Notes: generated by a model from the letters alone, not told the origin. DNA of 64,000 bases from Colocasia esculenta (GCA_014218235.1 CM024758.1:99919698-99983697); one strand, 5' to 3'. Positions 20,783 through 32,365 are shown, numbered from the stretch's first letter. Made by a program: numbers and translations.

Positions 20783-20960
20783 CCAGGTCGACACTACCAC
20801 ATCTAGTGTCGACACACCTTGAGTCAGGTCGACACTAACCTCATCTAGTGTCGACACAGAACCCATGCCAGACTCTTTTTCACCGCGGGCGCCGGTTAAG
20901 GTTTTGGTGTTCCTGCGGGGTAACACACCTTCAAAACCCCTTTTTCTTCTCCAGGTCGAC
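20783..20960 (+). promoter_or_regulatory. second GTCGAC palindrome cluster, upstream of the extra ORF of C
   Basis: Four GTCGACAC palindromes fall within about 80 bp (20783-20860), and a further GTCGACC lies near 20956. The motif is the same as in U3 of the LTR. A start codon for the extra ORF lies about 230 bp further on. Both D copies have the same cluster at the same place (51296-51375, 62622-62702). This may be an internal promoter, by inference. Confidence 0.6.
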
Positions 20961-21092
20961 CCGACGGTCTGGTTCTTTCAGATTTCCGGCAAGGGTTTTG
21001 AACTCTCTCCATCTCCTTTCTCCTCCATCTCATCTCCACCCAATCTCTCTCATTCCTCTCTCTATCTCCATTCCCGGATTCCACTTGCTTCC

Positions 21093-23132
21093 ATGGCACC
21101 AAGAATCTTCCCCGCCGTGGAGCAAAATCAAGGGCCACGGCAAGGCCAATTCCGTCGGATGAGGTTCCTCTTTTGAAAGGAGAACCAAGCGTCGCAATGA
21201 TCCTGCAGAGCAGCCAGGATCTTCAGCTGCTAAGAGAGGTAGGGCATCCTCTTCAGGTCAAAGGTCTAAGCACCCTAGGAGGAAAACCCTGGACTCTTCT
21301 CCAGAAGTTTCTGAGAAGTCCACATCATCATCCTCATCCTCCTCCTCAGAGTCCTCCCAGCCCACTAGGAAAACCCTTCCAAACCTCTCAGTGCCGGGAA
21401 GACCTTACTGAAACCAAGAGCAGTAGATTTGGATGACAGAGATTTGATAGCTGCATTTCCTGAAGTTTTAAGCTTCTTCAACTTTCAGTCTTGGCAGTCT
21501 TTCATTTCCGAATTTCGTATCATTTACCCTAGGCTTGTGCAAGAGTTTTATCAGAATTTGGAGTGTACAGATGAAGGGTATAAGTCTAAGGTCAAGGGTG
21601 TTGCCATTGACATGCCACAGACCTAGCAGCCACAATTTTCAAAGTCAAAGATGAAGGTGAAGACTATCACAACTTTGACTTTAATCCATGAAGCCTACAC
21701 CATATTGACTGGTTTGCCAGCATGAGACAGACATTAAGCAAACCCATGTCACCAAATTCAACACCAACACCTTTCCCCCTGTCTTGAGGCTTTCTCATCA
21801 CATGCTCACTACCAATCACACCTCAAGGTGGTGGGAGAGATAGGTTGACAGACATTCAAAGGTTTGTCCTTTTTTTATGAGCAAGAGCATCAAGATAAAC
21901 CTTCATGTAATCATGTACCAGATAATCTCTGAGACCACCAGGGCAGACTTGAAAAGATCACTTCCATATGCAGCTCATTTGACTACAGTCTTCAAGCACT
22001 TTGGTGTGCCTTTAGAGAATGAGAAGTCTGAAAAAATCCCTAAGTCCAACATTTACTGCTTTAAGCATGTGCAGAAATTTATGGGATTTAGACTTGTTGG
22101 TGATCAAGTGAGAAGAGGGCCAGCTGCAGTAGAGGCCCATGTGGCCAAGAGGATAGCCTCCCATGAAGAGGACCAGCCTCAAATGCCAGAAGAACAGATT
22201 CAATGCAAGAGGACCAGCCTCCAATGCAAGAGGACCAGCCTCAAGCACATGAGGACCAGCCTCCCATTCATGAGGATCAGCCTCCTTTGGCAGCTCAAGC
22301 TATTGACCCCTCATTGCCCCTCTTTCACCTCACATTCAGCCTTCCTCCTCCATGAACTTGGACACTGCAATCCCATCTTTTTCTCCACAACATCCAGTTC
22401 ATGCATCCTCATCCTTTGGTGGACCTTCTGTTCCACCAGAGTTGCTCTCCTTCCTAAATGAGAAATTTGATACCTTGAACACATCCATTCAGACCATGTC
22501 ATCAAATTTTGAGTTGAGGATTCAGAGATTAGAGAACACAGTATCTGCAAAATTCATTGAGCAAAAGGCAGCCTCAGACTATGCTGCCAAAGATTCAACA
22601 GGTTGATTGGAACAATGGCAGATGCTTCAGTTGAGCTGAAGGAGCACCAGGATAAGTTGGAGATAGTCCTGCAGGGAATTTGGCAAATTTCCAAGTAGAT
22701 GTATTCAACACCAATCAGACATTATCTGAGATTTCAAAGACAAGATTATCTTTTGCATATATAGTTGATAACATGGAAGGAATGAGAAACCTATCTGCCC
22801 ATATAGATGAAGAAATATCTGCACTCAAGCAAGAATTCAAAGTGTTGAATAGGCCTGGTTGGTCATCTGGTTCATCTTCATCTTCACAGCCAAGGCCCAA
22901 TGACTTCAGAGCTCTTCAAGCTTCCTTGTCAGAAAATTCGGAAAGAATGGAGAATCTTCTGCACACAAGACTCTCCACTCTTCAAAATCAAATGAAGTCT
23001 AGTATGAATTCAATGGGAAAGAGGCTTTCAGACATTGAGCAAATCTTGTTACCCATTCCTCCTCCTCCTCTCCTCAGTGATGTACTTTCTTTTGATAATG
23101 TCAAAGGGGGAGAAGGTTGTTTGAAATTGTAA
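21093..23132 (+). pseudogene. element C extra post-pol ORF (env-position protein)
   Basis: This is an additional sense-strand gene between pol and the 3' LTR. The order is a basic N-terminus after ATG 21093, then a Ser-rich segment (about 21300-21360). Next is a conserved domain with FNFQSWQSF, YPRLVQEFYQNL and SKVKGVAIDMP (21429-21720), which resembles the plant-specific domain annotated as putative plant transposon protein (tentative, PF20167-like). A second block has HVIMYQIISETTRADLKRSL and GVPLENE (21877-22100). Then come EDQPPM-type repeats (about 22165-22290), a coiled-coil-like region (22430-23080) and a Pro-rich end. I see no signal peptide or membrane segment, so envelope is a positional label only. 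Frameshifts occur near 21160, 21400, 21625-21860, 22330 and 22600-22680. Confidence 0.75.
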
Positions 23133-23393
23133 TATTCATATTATCATGAATGAAAAATTCTCTGTGCCCATTTTTATTCTTGAATGTGATTGCAAATCTT
23201 TTGCATGAATTTGAATGTGATGAATGCTTGTCAAGCTGCTTGACCTGTGTATTTCAAATGAGTACAAATCTCAATGTCACTAAAAATTGTTCAAAGGTCC
23301 TTGACAAGTACAAATAAAAGAAAAAATGAAAATGCTTAAAATCACATGTCATTGAAAATTCCAACTCAAAATGAACTTAATGTTGCCATCATC

Positions 23394-23407
23394 AAAAAGG
23401 GGGAGAT
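23394..23407 (+). other. polypurine tract of element C
   Basis: AAAAAGGGGGAGAT immediately precedes the right LTR, as expected for the plus-strand primer. Confidence 0.85.
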
Positions 23408-25144
23408 TGTTGGGTTGAGTGTGAATATGATTCATTTCTCCTCACATTTTGATGATGACAAGTTGTGATTTTAATGCATAACCATTGGAACATGTAAAAT
23501 ACATCACCTGAAATTACAATATTCAAAAAGCATTGTTCCAAGCACATTTATCATTGATATTCATGATAAATATTTATCTAATGATTTATGTGTTTATTTT
23601 CTCAGGAACAAACATTTTCTGCAAAGGTAGTGTCGACACAACCATCCTTGGTGTCGACACAATGGTTTGAACAAAGGCAGAAATGTGAAGAAAAGTTCAT
23701 CTCAGGTCGACACGAGTCCAGATCAGGTCGACACAAGAGACAGTTTCCAGAGAAATTATGAACAGATTGCCATCTCAGGTCGACACCAAATCAGGCAGTG
23801 TCGACACTAGATAGCCTTCCAGAAGGCCAGTTTTGCTGTCTGGGACAGCAGGTCGACACTGAGCCATCTCAGGTCGACACTACAAGGGATCAGGTCGACA
23901 CTGAACCATATCAGGTCGACACTAGAGACCTCTCCCAGGGACTTGTTTGGCCAGTCTGGGACAGTGTGTCGACACACCCCTTGGGCAGGTCGACACACTC
24001 CGGAATCTCTGTAACTTAAGATTCCTCCTGGACACGTGGCACCCTAGGGAGATGGTGGATCATCATTGGATCATGTGCCCTCGTACCCCAAGGGTACCCT
24101 TCAGATATTTAGGGTATAAATACCCTCCTTAAGGGCACTCATCCCTAAGAACCCTTTCACAGCTCCAAGAGATCCGGTTGGCGGCTGGAAGGTTCCTCCT
24201 CCCTGTTTTGCTCCCTCCTGTGCTTCTACACCTCAATTCATCCTCCTCCAAGCACAAGGATAGAAGTCTGATCAACATGAAGCACTAGCATCAACTTCAA
24301 AGGAGCAGATCAAGTAGAAGCCGATTTCTGTGAAGAATTCAAGGAAGATCCTGAAGATCAAATTGCAGAGCATCGTCCAGGAACTTCCAGAGATTAAAGC
24401 ACTTCACAATTCGACCTTCTACAAGGGAGTACATCTGAAGAGAAGAATCTATCAATCAATATTCATGTTCTTTTTTTTCTCTTCTGAGTGATTCTGAGAT
24501 TATGCATGAGTTGTTGCATGAGTCTCATGAATTAACTGGTTGGACTAGATCTCTTGCTAGAGGATCTTAGTCTTGTGTTTTTCTAGCAAGTTGTACTGTG
24601 AGCCGTCGAGCTCTAGTTTGTGAGTCGTCGTGCTCACTATGTGGTTTGAGCCATCGTGCTCAATTTGGAGTCGTCGTACTTCGTTGGTTTGAGCCGTCGT
24701 GCTCAGTTTGGAGTCGTCGTGCTCCAGGGTTTGGAGTCGTCGTGCTCCAGGTGTTTCTTGAGTCGTCGTGCTCAAGGGTGTTTGGAGTCGTCGTGCTCCT
24801 GTGTGAGTTGTACTCAGAGTTTTTGAGTAGTGTGGCCTCACTATGTGAGGGGTGGACGTAGGAGTCACTGGAGGTGATTTCCGAACCACCTAAAAATCCT
24901 CTATGCATTGGTTTGAATTGTGGTTTGCCTTGTATCTCGCTAGATGCATGCATAGGGATTTCGTTCACACTACTAATTGATTTGCTCACACACCCAAATC
25001 ACACACTTCAGATCAGTAAATTAATTAGGTGATTTGATCTCTGATTAGAAGTAATTTTTAATTGCTTAAGCTTCCGCGTTAATTGGTATTAGATCTATTC
25101 AACCCCCCTTCTAGATCTTGTCCTCACCTTATCTCGATCCTTCA
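23408..25144 (+). repeat. 3' LTR of element C
   Basis: It matches 14755-16485 with few differences, mostly single-base indels. It carries the same 12 palindromes, the TATA box at 24115 and the hairpin array at about 24598-24820. It ends CCTTCA, followed by the TSD AGAGA. Confidence 0.95.
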
Positions 25145-25149
25145 AGAGA
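25145..25149 (+). other. right target-site duplication of element C (AGAGA)
   Basis: It is identical to 14750-14754. B pol resumes here. Confidence 0.9.
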
Positions 25150-26040
25150 GATAGAGTTCACCATAAAGTTGCTTTCGGGCACCTCTCCTATCTCAAAGGC
25201 TCCATATCGGATGGCACCTGCGGAGTTAGCCGAGTTAAGGAGACAGTTGCAAGAGATGCTAGATAAGGGATTTATTCGCCCTAGTGTTTCCCCTTGGGGC
25301 GCACCTGTATTATTCGTCAAGAAGAAAGACGGGTCACTTAGGTTATGCATTGACTACAGAAAGCTGAACCAAGTGACTGTGAAGAACAGGTATCCCTTAC
25401 CTTGTATTGATGATTTGTTTGACCAGTTGCAAGATGCATCAATCTTTTCTAAGATTGATTTGCGCTCTGGTTATCATCAGTTGAGGATTAAGAGTGAGGA
25501 TGTGTCCAAGACGGCGTTTAGAACCCGTTATGGACATTATGAGTTTTTGGTTCTTCCTTCGGATTGACCAACGCCCCTGCAGCATTCATGGATCTCATGA
25601 ATAGGGTGTTTAGGCCTTATTTAGATAGCTTTGTTGTGGTGTTATTGATGATGTGTTGGTCTACTCTCCGGATGAGGCCACACACCGTCAGCATTTGAGG
25701 GTAGTGTTAGAGGTCCTTCATGAGCACAGGTTGTATGCTAAATTCAGCAAGTGCGATTTCTTGTTGCACGAGGTTCATTTCCTCAGGCATGTTATCTCCG
25801 GTGCTGGTGTAGCAGTTGATCCAGCAAAGGTCCAAGCAGTTATGGATTGGGAGACTCCCATGACCCCTTCGGAGATTCGTAGTTTTCTGGGTTTGGCTGG
25901 TTACTATCGGCGATTCATTGAGGGATTTTCATCCATCGCCGCCCCATTGACTCAGCTCACCAGAAAGGGAGTGAAGTTTGTTTGTCCAAGAAGTGTGAGA
26001 GTAGTTTTCAATTGTTGAAGACTAAGCTCACGTCAGCTCC
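25150..26040 (+). pseudogene. pol: element B reverse transcriptase
   Basis: RT copies the element RNA into DNA. Motifs in order: REIEFTIKLL, GFIRPSVSPWGAPVLFVKKK, RLCIDYRKLN, FSKIDLRSGYHQ, TAFRTRYGHYEF, then the catalytic IDDVLVYS at about 25646-25670. Then come HLRVVLEVLHEH, FLRHVISGAG and IRSFLGLAGYYRRF. Single-base losses near 25560 and 25643 (just before IDD) break the frame, and another lies near 25980. Both catalytic Asp codons of the IDD motif are present. These indels could be consensus errors, since the rest of the domain is well preserved. Confidence 0.9.
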
Positions 26041-26440
26041 GGTGTTAATCTTGCCGAGCGGTGTAGAGGTTTTGCTATCTACACGGATGCGTCTCGGATT
26101 GGCTTAGGCTGTGTGCTAATGCAGCAAGGAAGGGTAGTGGCTTATGCTTCTCGTCAGTTGAAGGAGCATGAGAAGAACTATCCGACCCATGATATGGAGC
26201 TCGCAGCAGTGGTTCATGCACTAAAGATCTGGAGACACTATCTTTATGGTGTCAGATTTGAGGTGTTTATCGACCACAAGAGCTTGAAGTATCTCTTCTC
26301 CCAAAAGGAATTAAACCTGAGGCAGAGAAGATGGATTGAGTTCTTGAAGGACTATGACTTCAACCTTCAGTATCACCCTGGGAAGGCGAATGTCGTAGCG
26401 GATGCTCTGAGTAGAAAGAGGCCATTTCTCCAGCAGGGTT
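26041..26440 (+). pseudogene. pol: element B RNase H
   Basis: RNase H degrades the RNA strand after copying. Motifs seen: YTDASRIGLGCVLMQ, YASRQLKEHE, DMELAAVVHALKIWRHYL, DHKSLKYLFSQKELNLRQRRW and YHPGKANVVADALSRK. The reading is open from 26113. It is joined upstream to RT through a frameshift near 26070, which is the only reason I label it as broken. Confidence 0.9.
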
Positions 26441-27937
26441 GGAAGATGTTGGAGGATGCGGCTTGCGCGTTGACTGAGTTAGAGCCATCGCTATGCCAGG
26501 CTTTTGTAGCTCAGTTATCCCTTAGGTCCTCGGTTTTGGATGAGGTGATCGAGCAACAGAAAGCCGACCCTAGACTCCTGGAGTTAGTGGGCAAGGCGGG
26601 CATTGCTCGTGATGAGGATGGTGTGATTAGGTTTCATCATCGCGTCTGTGTCCCTGAATTGGTAGATGTCCGTGAGCATGTGTTAGCAGAGGCTCATAGA
26701 TCGTGATTCTCTATTCATCCGGTAACACTAAGATGTACCAAGATTTGAAGAGATCATTTTGGTGGTCCGGCATGAAGAAGGATGTAGCGGATTATGTGTC
26801 TAGGTGTTTGGTGTGTCAGCAAGTGAAAGTCGAGCGGCAGTGACCATCTGGCCTTATGCAAAGGATGGAGATCCCAGTGTGGAAGTGGGAAGCTGTCACT
26901 ATGGACTTTGTTTTGGGTTTGCCTCGATCTAGAAGGGGGAACGACTCGATTGGGTGATCGTAGATAGATTCTCAAAGACTACGCATTTCTTGCCTATGAA
27001 GAAGAAGAAGTCGGTTGAGAGCTTAGCTAGATTGTATGTCAGTAGTGTGGTAGATTGCATGGTGTGCCGAAGTCGATCATTTCGGATCGAGATCCGAGAT
27101 TTACTTCGAGATTGTGGAAGGGTCTTCAGGATGCTTTAGGATCGAAGCTAAAGCTCAGTTCGGCGTTTCATCCCCAGACAGATGGACAGTCCGAGAGGAC
27201 TATCCAGACGCTCGAGGATATGTTGAGGGCGTGTGTACTGGATTGGAAGGATGATTGGGAGCGTTATTTACCTCTAGTGGAGTTCGCATACAACAACAGC
27301 TTTCATGCGAGTATTGGTATGGCTCCATTTGAGGCGTTGTATGGTAGGCCTGTAGATCTCCCTTGTGTTGGGAGGAGACAGGCGATAGGCAATTGATCGG
27401 TCCGGAGTTAGTTCAGGAGACTTCGGATAAGATCCAGCTTATCAGGAAGAGGCTTGTTGCGGCGCAGGATAGGCAGAAGAGCTATGCCGACAACAGGAGG
27501 AAGGATTTGGAGTTCGAGGTGGGTGATCATGTCTTCTTGAAGATATCACCTACTCGTGGTGTCGTTAGATTTGGCAGGCATAGTAAGTTGAGCCCTAGAT
27601 TCATTGGCCCGTATGAGATTCTCAGACGATTGGGCAGCGTGGCATATGAGCTAGATTTACCCCCAGCTTTGGCTAGTGTCACCCCATTTTCCACGTATCT
27701 ATGCTCAAGAAGTATGTCCGAGATCCATTTCATATTATTAGCCACGAGCCAGTGGAGATCTAGCCAGATTTGTCATATGTGGAGCAACCAATAGCTATTC
27801 TTGACCGGAAGGTTCAGCATCTCCGGAACAAGAGTATTGTGTCGGTGAAAGTTCTATGGCGGAACTTCTCGTGAGAGGAGGCTACTTGGGAGCTTGAGGA
27901 TGTGATGAAGAAGAAGTATCCCCGTTTGTATGAGTAG
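26441..27937 (+). pseudogene. pol: element B integrase with C-terminal chromodomain
   Basis: Integrase inserts the DNA copy. An HHCC zinc-finger segment (HPGNTKMYQDL..CLVCQQVK) at 26700-26830 is followed by the core with D (TMDFVLGLP), D (SDRDPRFTS) and E (GQSERTIQTLEDML) at D-35-E spacing, all retained. The GPY/F-like LSPRFIGPYEIL segment is near 27590. The chromodomain-like tail (ILDRKVQHLRNK, SVKVLWRNFS, EEATWELED) ends at TAG 27935-27937. Frame breaks lie near 26703, 26842, 26953, 27053 and 27385. An in-frame TGA at 27872-27874 splits the chromodomain, and element A has the same TGA. Confidence 0.9.
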
Positions 27938-27969
27938 TTTTGTTTAAACTTCGAGGACGAAGTTTCTTT

Positions 27970-27982
27970 AAGGGGGAGAGGG
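27970..27982 (+). other. polypurine tract of element B
   Basis: AAGGGGGAGAGGG lies directly before the right LTR. Confidence 0.85.
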
Positions 27983-30900
27983 TGTAAGGCCCTCGAATTT
28001 TGTTGCATTGTTTTATTTCATGAAAATAATTCATGTTGTGTATGCATAGATTGTACATATCTACGTATGTATTAACTAGTTATACTTATGTGTGCATGTG
28101 TATAATTAGTTGTAAATAATGTATGAATTGCATGATGGTAGTGTGTACATGATAGTATATGTATGGCATGCACATAGGTATAAGTTAGGCATGGTTTCTG
28201 CATGTTTTGAGTTCTGGCCGAAGGACCCAATTGGCGTCCACATGGATGGACGTCCATGCTGAGTCAGCGTCCACTTCGATGGACGCCAATACTTAAGCCA
28301 ACGTCCATGGATGTGGACGTAAAGATCTCTGACCTGCATGCATTACAGACCCCAAAATCCTGGGAGAGGAAGCTCAGCCATTGGGGAGTTGTCCCCAACG
28401 GCTCTGAGCCTTTCACATCACCACTCCGGGGTTCCCCAAACCCCTCTACTATAAACCACACCCCTTCTACACCAGAAAATCTCTCTTGACCTCTTTCAAG
28501 AGATAGAGAAAACCCTAGCTCGGAGCTGCACAAAGACTCAACTTTGGAGGCTTCAATCCGGCGATTCAAGGCTTCATCCGGCGACCTACTGCATCAGGAG
28601 GGTAGCTGGAACATCGGGGAAGACTTCCCCAACCGCGGTTCAGCTTCTACACCAACCTAGAACCCGGAGGAGAGCATTTGTGGAGGCTTCTTGGGACTTC
28701 CCAAGGAGAGCTTCACCGCCATTTTAATCCCTTTGGAGACTTGTTTAAAGGCAAGTAACCTACACACATCATCCCTGTAGATGTCTAGTAGGGTTTTCTT
28801 ATTTTTACAGATTTTAAATCGTGTCCTGGATCCCCCTTTTCACCCTGTATTTGGAGTTCGGTCTGTGCTCTTGCACAGACAAGAACTTGGCGTCAATGCC
28901 CTTGCCGCCAAGATCTCCAGTCTGCGTCCAGCGATCTTGCCGTCCAACCCCTTGAACGGCCAGAGACTGCCGTTAAGTTCTTCAGGACAGAACAGTGAGC
29001 TGTTCTTCCTGGTATATGATTATTTTCGATGTGTTTTCGCAATGAGGATATAATGTAACTTCTATATATTATGTATACTAGTTAATGTGGTGTGTGGGAG
29101 AATTATTGTGCATTGTTTTGTGGATGGTAGAATTTATTAGCTTATTGGAATGCATATGGAAGATATGGCTATGTATGTTCACCCACTATTCTCATGATCT
29201 GTGGAGAATTTGGGTGCCCAAAATTTTATAAACCATGCGTGTATGGGTCAGTCTGTGCCCTGCAAATTACTGAATTTTTCCCATGACCCTATGATTTACT
29301 GTAAATTTCTGTTTTGAAAATAGCAAAAATGCGTAGGCTTGCAAAATTTATAGTAAATGGTGTGTTGTGCATTAAATCCGGGGGAAAATTTCTGTAATGA
29401 TGGGTATGCTGGGTTCAGGGCTATGAACTGTTAAACCTGATGTTCGTGTTATGTTCCATGTTGAATTGAATTTTAATAGCGTGAGAATGAATGTCTTAAT
29501 TCTGTAAATATCTGATAATTCAGAAAAATCTAGAAATTTGCATGTGAGGTTATCAACAAGTAATCAGAATGTGGTTAAATTTTCAGGCCATTGGGATAAC
29601 CGTGGAATGCATTATGGGATTTCCATGCAAAAATATGTAATTAATGCATGCCATTATGGAAATGAGTTGAATTGTGTTTTCAACCTGATTACTATAAGTT
29701 ACTGAATGTGTAATCTCTATCATCTGTAGTATCATGCTAGGAAAACAGAGCCATGTGTGAATGAGAGAATGTAAAAGGTGTGTGTGCGCCATGTGTAAAA
29801 ATGTGTGTAAAAATCGGTATGTGTAATGTGTAAGACTGTGCCATGTGTGACACTGCTTCCATAGAGGCCGTGGAACCGTACCATAGAAAAGTCCCCATGG
29901 GAAGGTTCAATGTGTTAAGATCCTAAGGGCATTAGGATGAAATCCTGGAGGTGGACAAGTACCACTGGTTAGGGTGGAGACTTGTTCTCCCGATCTGCGC
30001 AGTCCAAGAGTCGTCACTATATTGCCTAGGTGGGGTCTATGTGTATGTGATGTGTATGTGTCCTTCTAATGGTAGTTTGGACTATGTGTCACGACACTAA
30101 AGTATGAAAAATGTGAATGTGTACCTGTGTAAGTTGTGTAATGTGAACATGTGTAAATGTGCAATGTGTAAAAAGTGAACTATGTGAATGAAGAAATTGT
30201 GCAAACATGTGAAACTAATGTGTTAGATGATGAAATGGTGATCCATGATACGTTAATGTTAAACTTGTATCATAACAGCAACCTAATCGTAGTTATGAAA
30301 ATGCTTTACATGTGTACAAATGCGTAGAATCCATGCTAGTAGCATTTCTTACTTATGTGTAAATGTTTTCATGTTTAAGCACCACCATGATATAGTTAAT
30401 TGAGATTGTAGCTCTCATGTGATTTGTTGTGAACTTCCAATTCATGTCAAAACAGCAACCTAAAAGTGTATAAAACGACAATATGCATGTGCAAGAAGGT
30501 GTAGAAATCATGATAGGAAGGTCTCATTTCATGTATGTAAGCACACCATGTTTGGTGCTCTCATGTTTTGCTTAATTGGAGGTGAAACCTTTATGTGATG
30601 GAATAAGTAGAAAGCATGTGATAGGACATTTTAATTGGGAAAATCTGAAATCATGAACCATGTGTTTAATTGGTAGAATTACCATGATAGGTTGTCTCTT
30701 AGTGATGTCAAGCATGCTACATGTTTTGTCTTGTGACTTTGGATGAAAACCTGCTATGATATATGCATGTATGATATGTGTGGTGTTATTTGCTGAGTCT
30801 TTTAGACTCATTACTTGCTTCGGCGTACAGGTTTAGTAGGTGATACACCTTGGAGGAGACCGTGGAGAGCGACTCCGAGCGCGGGGAGTAGCTTGACGGA

Positions 30901-31217
30901 GTTGTAGAGTGACTTTTGCTTCCATTGTATGTAACAAGGCATTGTAATAGAAACGCTATGTAATTCATGGACAACTATGTATTTGAATTTAGTACTTCTT
31001 ATGTGGACTTTAGTTATCTTTAAATTGTCACTTGAAGCATGTATGTTAATGTGGATGATGAAATGAAAGACCTTGTTCTTTTACTTCCGCTACTCTGTAT
31101 TATATTTGTGTGTATCACAATCGTATGTTATTGTTTGGGTAAATGCCCCACTGTGATAACATTCACTATACTGACGTGGGTTGGTATAACCGTACCGGTA
31201 TAATGAGGGTCGTCACA
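27983..31217 (+). repeat. 3' LTR of element B
   Basis: It begins TGTAAGGCCC and ends GGGTCGTCACA, nearly identical to 9420-12658. It contains the U3 palindrome cluster (about 28231-28321) and TATAAA at 28450. No gene is present. Confidence 0.95.
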
Positions 31218-31278
31218 TATGTACTTGTGTTAAGTTTAAGTTTTGTCTAGATTGGTGCTTATGAGTTGTGCTTTGCAG
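31218..31278 (+). other. right TSD of B and right part of element A gag intron 2
   Basis: TATGT (31218-31222) is the right TSD. The rest continues the intron that began at 9399 and ends with GTGCTTTGCAG, a good acceptor, directly before the in-frame GAGAGAGCC of gag exon 3. Without B and one TSD copy the intron would be about 77 bp. Confidence 0.85.
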
Positions 31279-32365
31279 GAGAGAGCCGATGTGTGGTGGG
31301 CCTCCTTACTTTGCACCACATTCGAGGATGGTGCCATTGAGGTGACTTGGGTCGAGTTTACGAGGCTGTTCTGGGCCAAGTTCATCCCCGAGCACATCCA
31401 GGACAAGATGGAGCAGGAGTTTCTTTCTCTCACTCAGGGCTCCATGATGGTTCTGGAGTATGAGGTCAGGTTTGCCGAACTGTCCAAATATGCTCCACAT
31501 ATAGTAGCTGATGAGCACAGGAAAGCAAAGAAGTTTGTGATGGGTCTCAAACCATCACTAAGATCTAGGCTTGTGGCTTTTGACCACCATACTCTAGACG
31601 AGGCTCTTAGCGTGGCATGCAGGCAGGAGAGCAAGATGGACTAATACTTGTAGGAGAAGAAGGCTTCGCAGAAGAGGTCCGCACCGCCTTTCCAGAGGCA
31701 GGACAGGAAGAAGGTCGTGTACCAGTCACTGTAGTGTCCAGTGGCGGCTACTAGTCAGCAGGCAGTTGCACCTCAGTCCCCCAGCTTCAGGCCCAGTGAC
31801 AAGAAGGCGTGTCCTCACTGTGGTAGGACACATAGAGGCACCGAATGTTGGAAGTTAGTAGGGAAGTGTCTCAAGTGTGGCAATACCGAGCACCAGATCC
31901 GGGATTGCCCTAGACTTCAGCAGGGTGTTCAGCGTGGAGCGCCGGCACCAGCAGCAGCAGTGCCAGTAACAGGGAGACCAGGAAGACCTCGAGCCCAAGC
32001 TCGAGTGTTTGCGCTAGCACGCGAGGATGCAGAGCAAGCTGAGAACGTCATGGAAGGTACGGTTCTAATCATGGGTGTGCATGCTCAGATATTGTTTGAT
32101 ACGGGTGCCACACACTCGTTCATTTCCGAGCAGTTTGCGAAGCAGTTAGCACTAGAGTCTGGAGTTGAGGCAGAGGAGTTAGAGGTTCCTTTGTCTATGC
32201 ACACATCGACAGGTATGGTATCGACTAGGAAGTGTATTTCGTCTTTACCTGTGTGCATTGAGGACCGAGGCTTATTTGGGTGCTTCTACTTGCTCAAGAT
32301 AAAGGACTATGATGCAACTCTTGGTCTGGATTGGCTTGAGGAGCATTGCCTTGGTGGATTGTAAA
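31279..32365 (+). pseudogene. gag: element A gag exon 3 and protease
   Basis: The reading aligns throughout with B exon 3: ERADVWWASLL, FLSLTQGSM, YAPHIV, KKFVMGLKPSLR, then zinc-binding clusters CPHCGRTHRGTEC and CLKCGNTEHQIRDC, and the protease DTGATHSFISEQFAKQL near 32100. Nonsense codons at about 31642, 31651 and 31732 stand where B has Gln codons (CAA or CAG changed to TAA or TAG), as expected from cytosine deamination. The protease catalytic DTG is intact. A frameshift near 32340 (after GLDWLEEH) leads into pol. Confidence 0.9.

Larger units (their letters stand above)
14755..25144 (+). mobile_element. element C: internally deleted Sirevirus-like Copia element in B pol
   Basis: The element is 10,390 bp, with LTRs of 1731 and 1737 bp that look very similar, an initiator-Met PBS, a PPT and a perfect 5-bp TSD. 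The internal region keeps the coiled-coil half of gag with zinc knuckles, a protease scrap, the last ~55 residues of pol and the complete post-pol ORF region. It lacks the N-terminal Gag domain, the integrase core, RT and most of RNase H, as seen by comparison with D1. It was therefore probably non-autonomous when it inserted and moved with enzymes supplied by a D-like relative. It is the youngest layer of the nest. Confidence 0.92.
9420..31217 (+). mobile_element. element B: Ty3/Gypsy (chromodomain clade), interrupted by element C
   Basis: This is a full-length element: LTRs at 9420-12658 and 27983-31217 (3239 and 3235 bp, very similar), PBS, spliced gag, protease, RT, RNase H, integrase, chromodomain and PPT, with a perfect 5-bp TSD (TATGT). 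Without C and its TSD copy it is about 11.4 kb. It inserted into the second gag intron of A. Domain order (RT-RNase H-integrase) and a C-terminal chromodomain-like segment place it in the chromoviruses, probably Tekay/Del-like. It keeps integrase D, D and E, but small indels break pol. Confidence 0.95.

Noticed and set aside
22012..22248. Minus-strand repeat reading over the extra ORF of C
   Set aside because: It is antisense to the EDQPPM-type repeats of the plus-strand extra ORF.
24557..24989. Minus-strand readings rich in STTTPN repeats in the C LTR
   Set aside because: They are translations of the mini-hairpin array in an arbitrary frame. The array changes as hairpins, not as codons.
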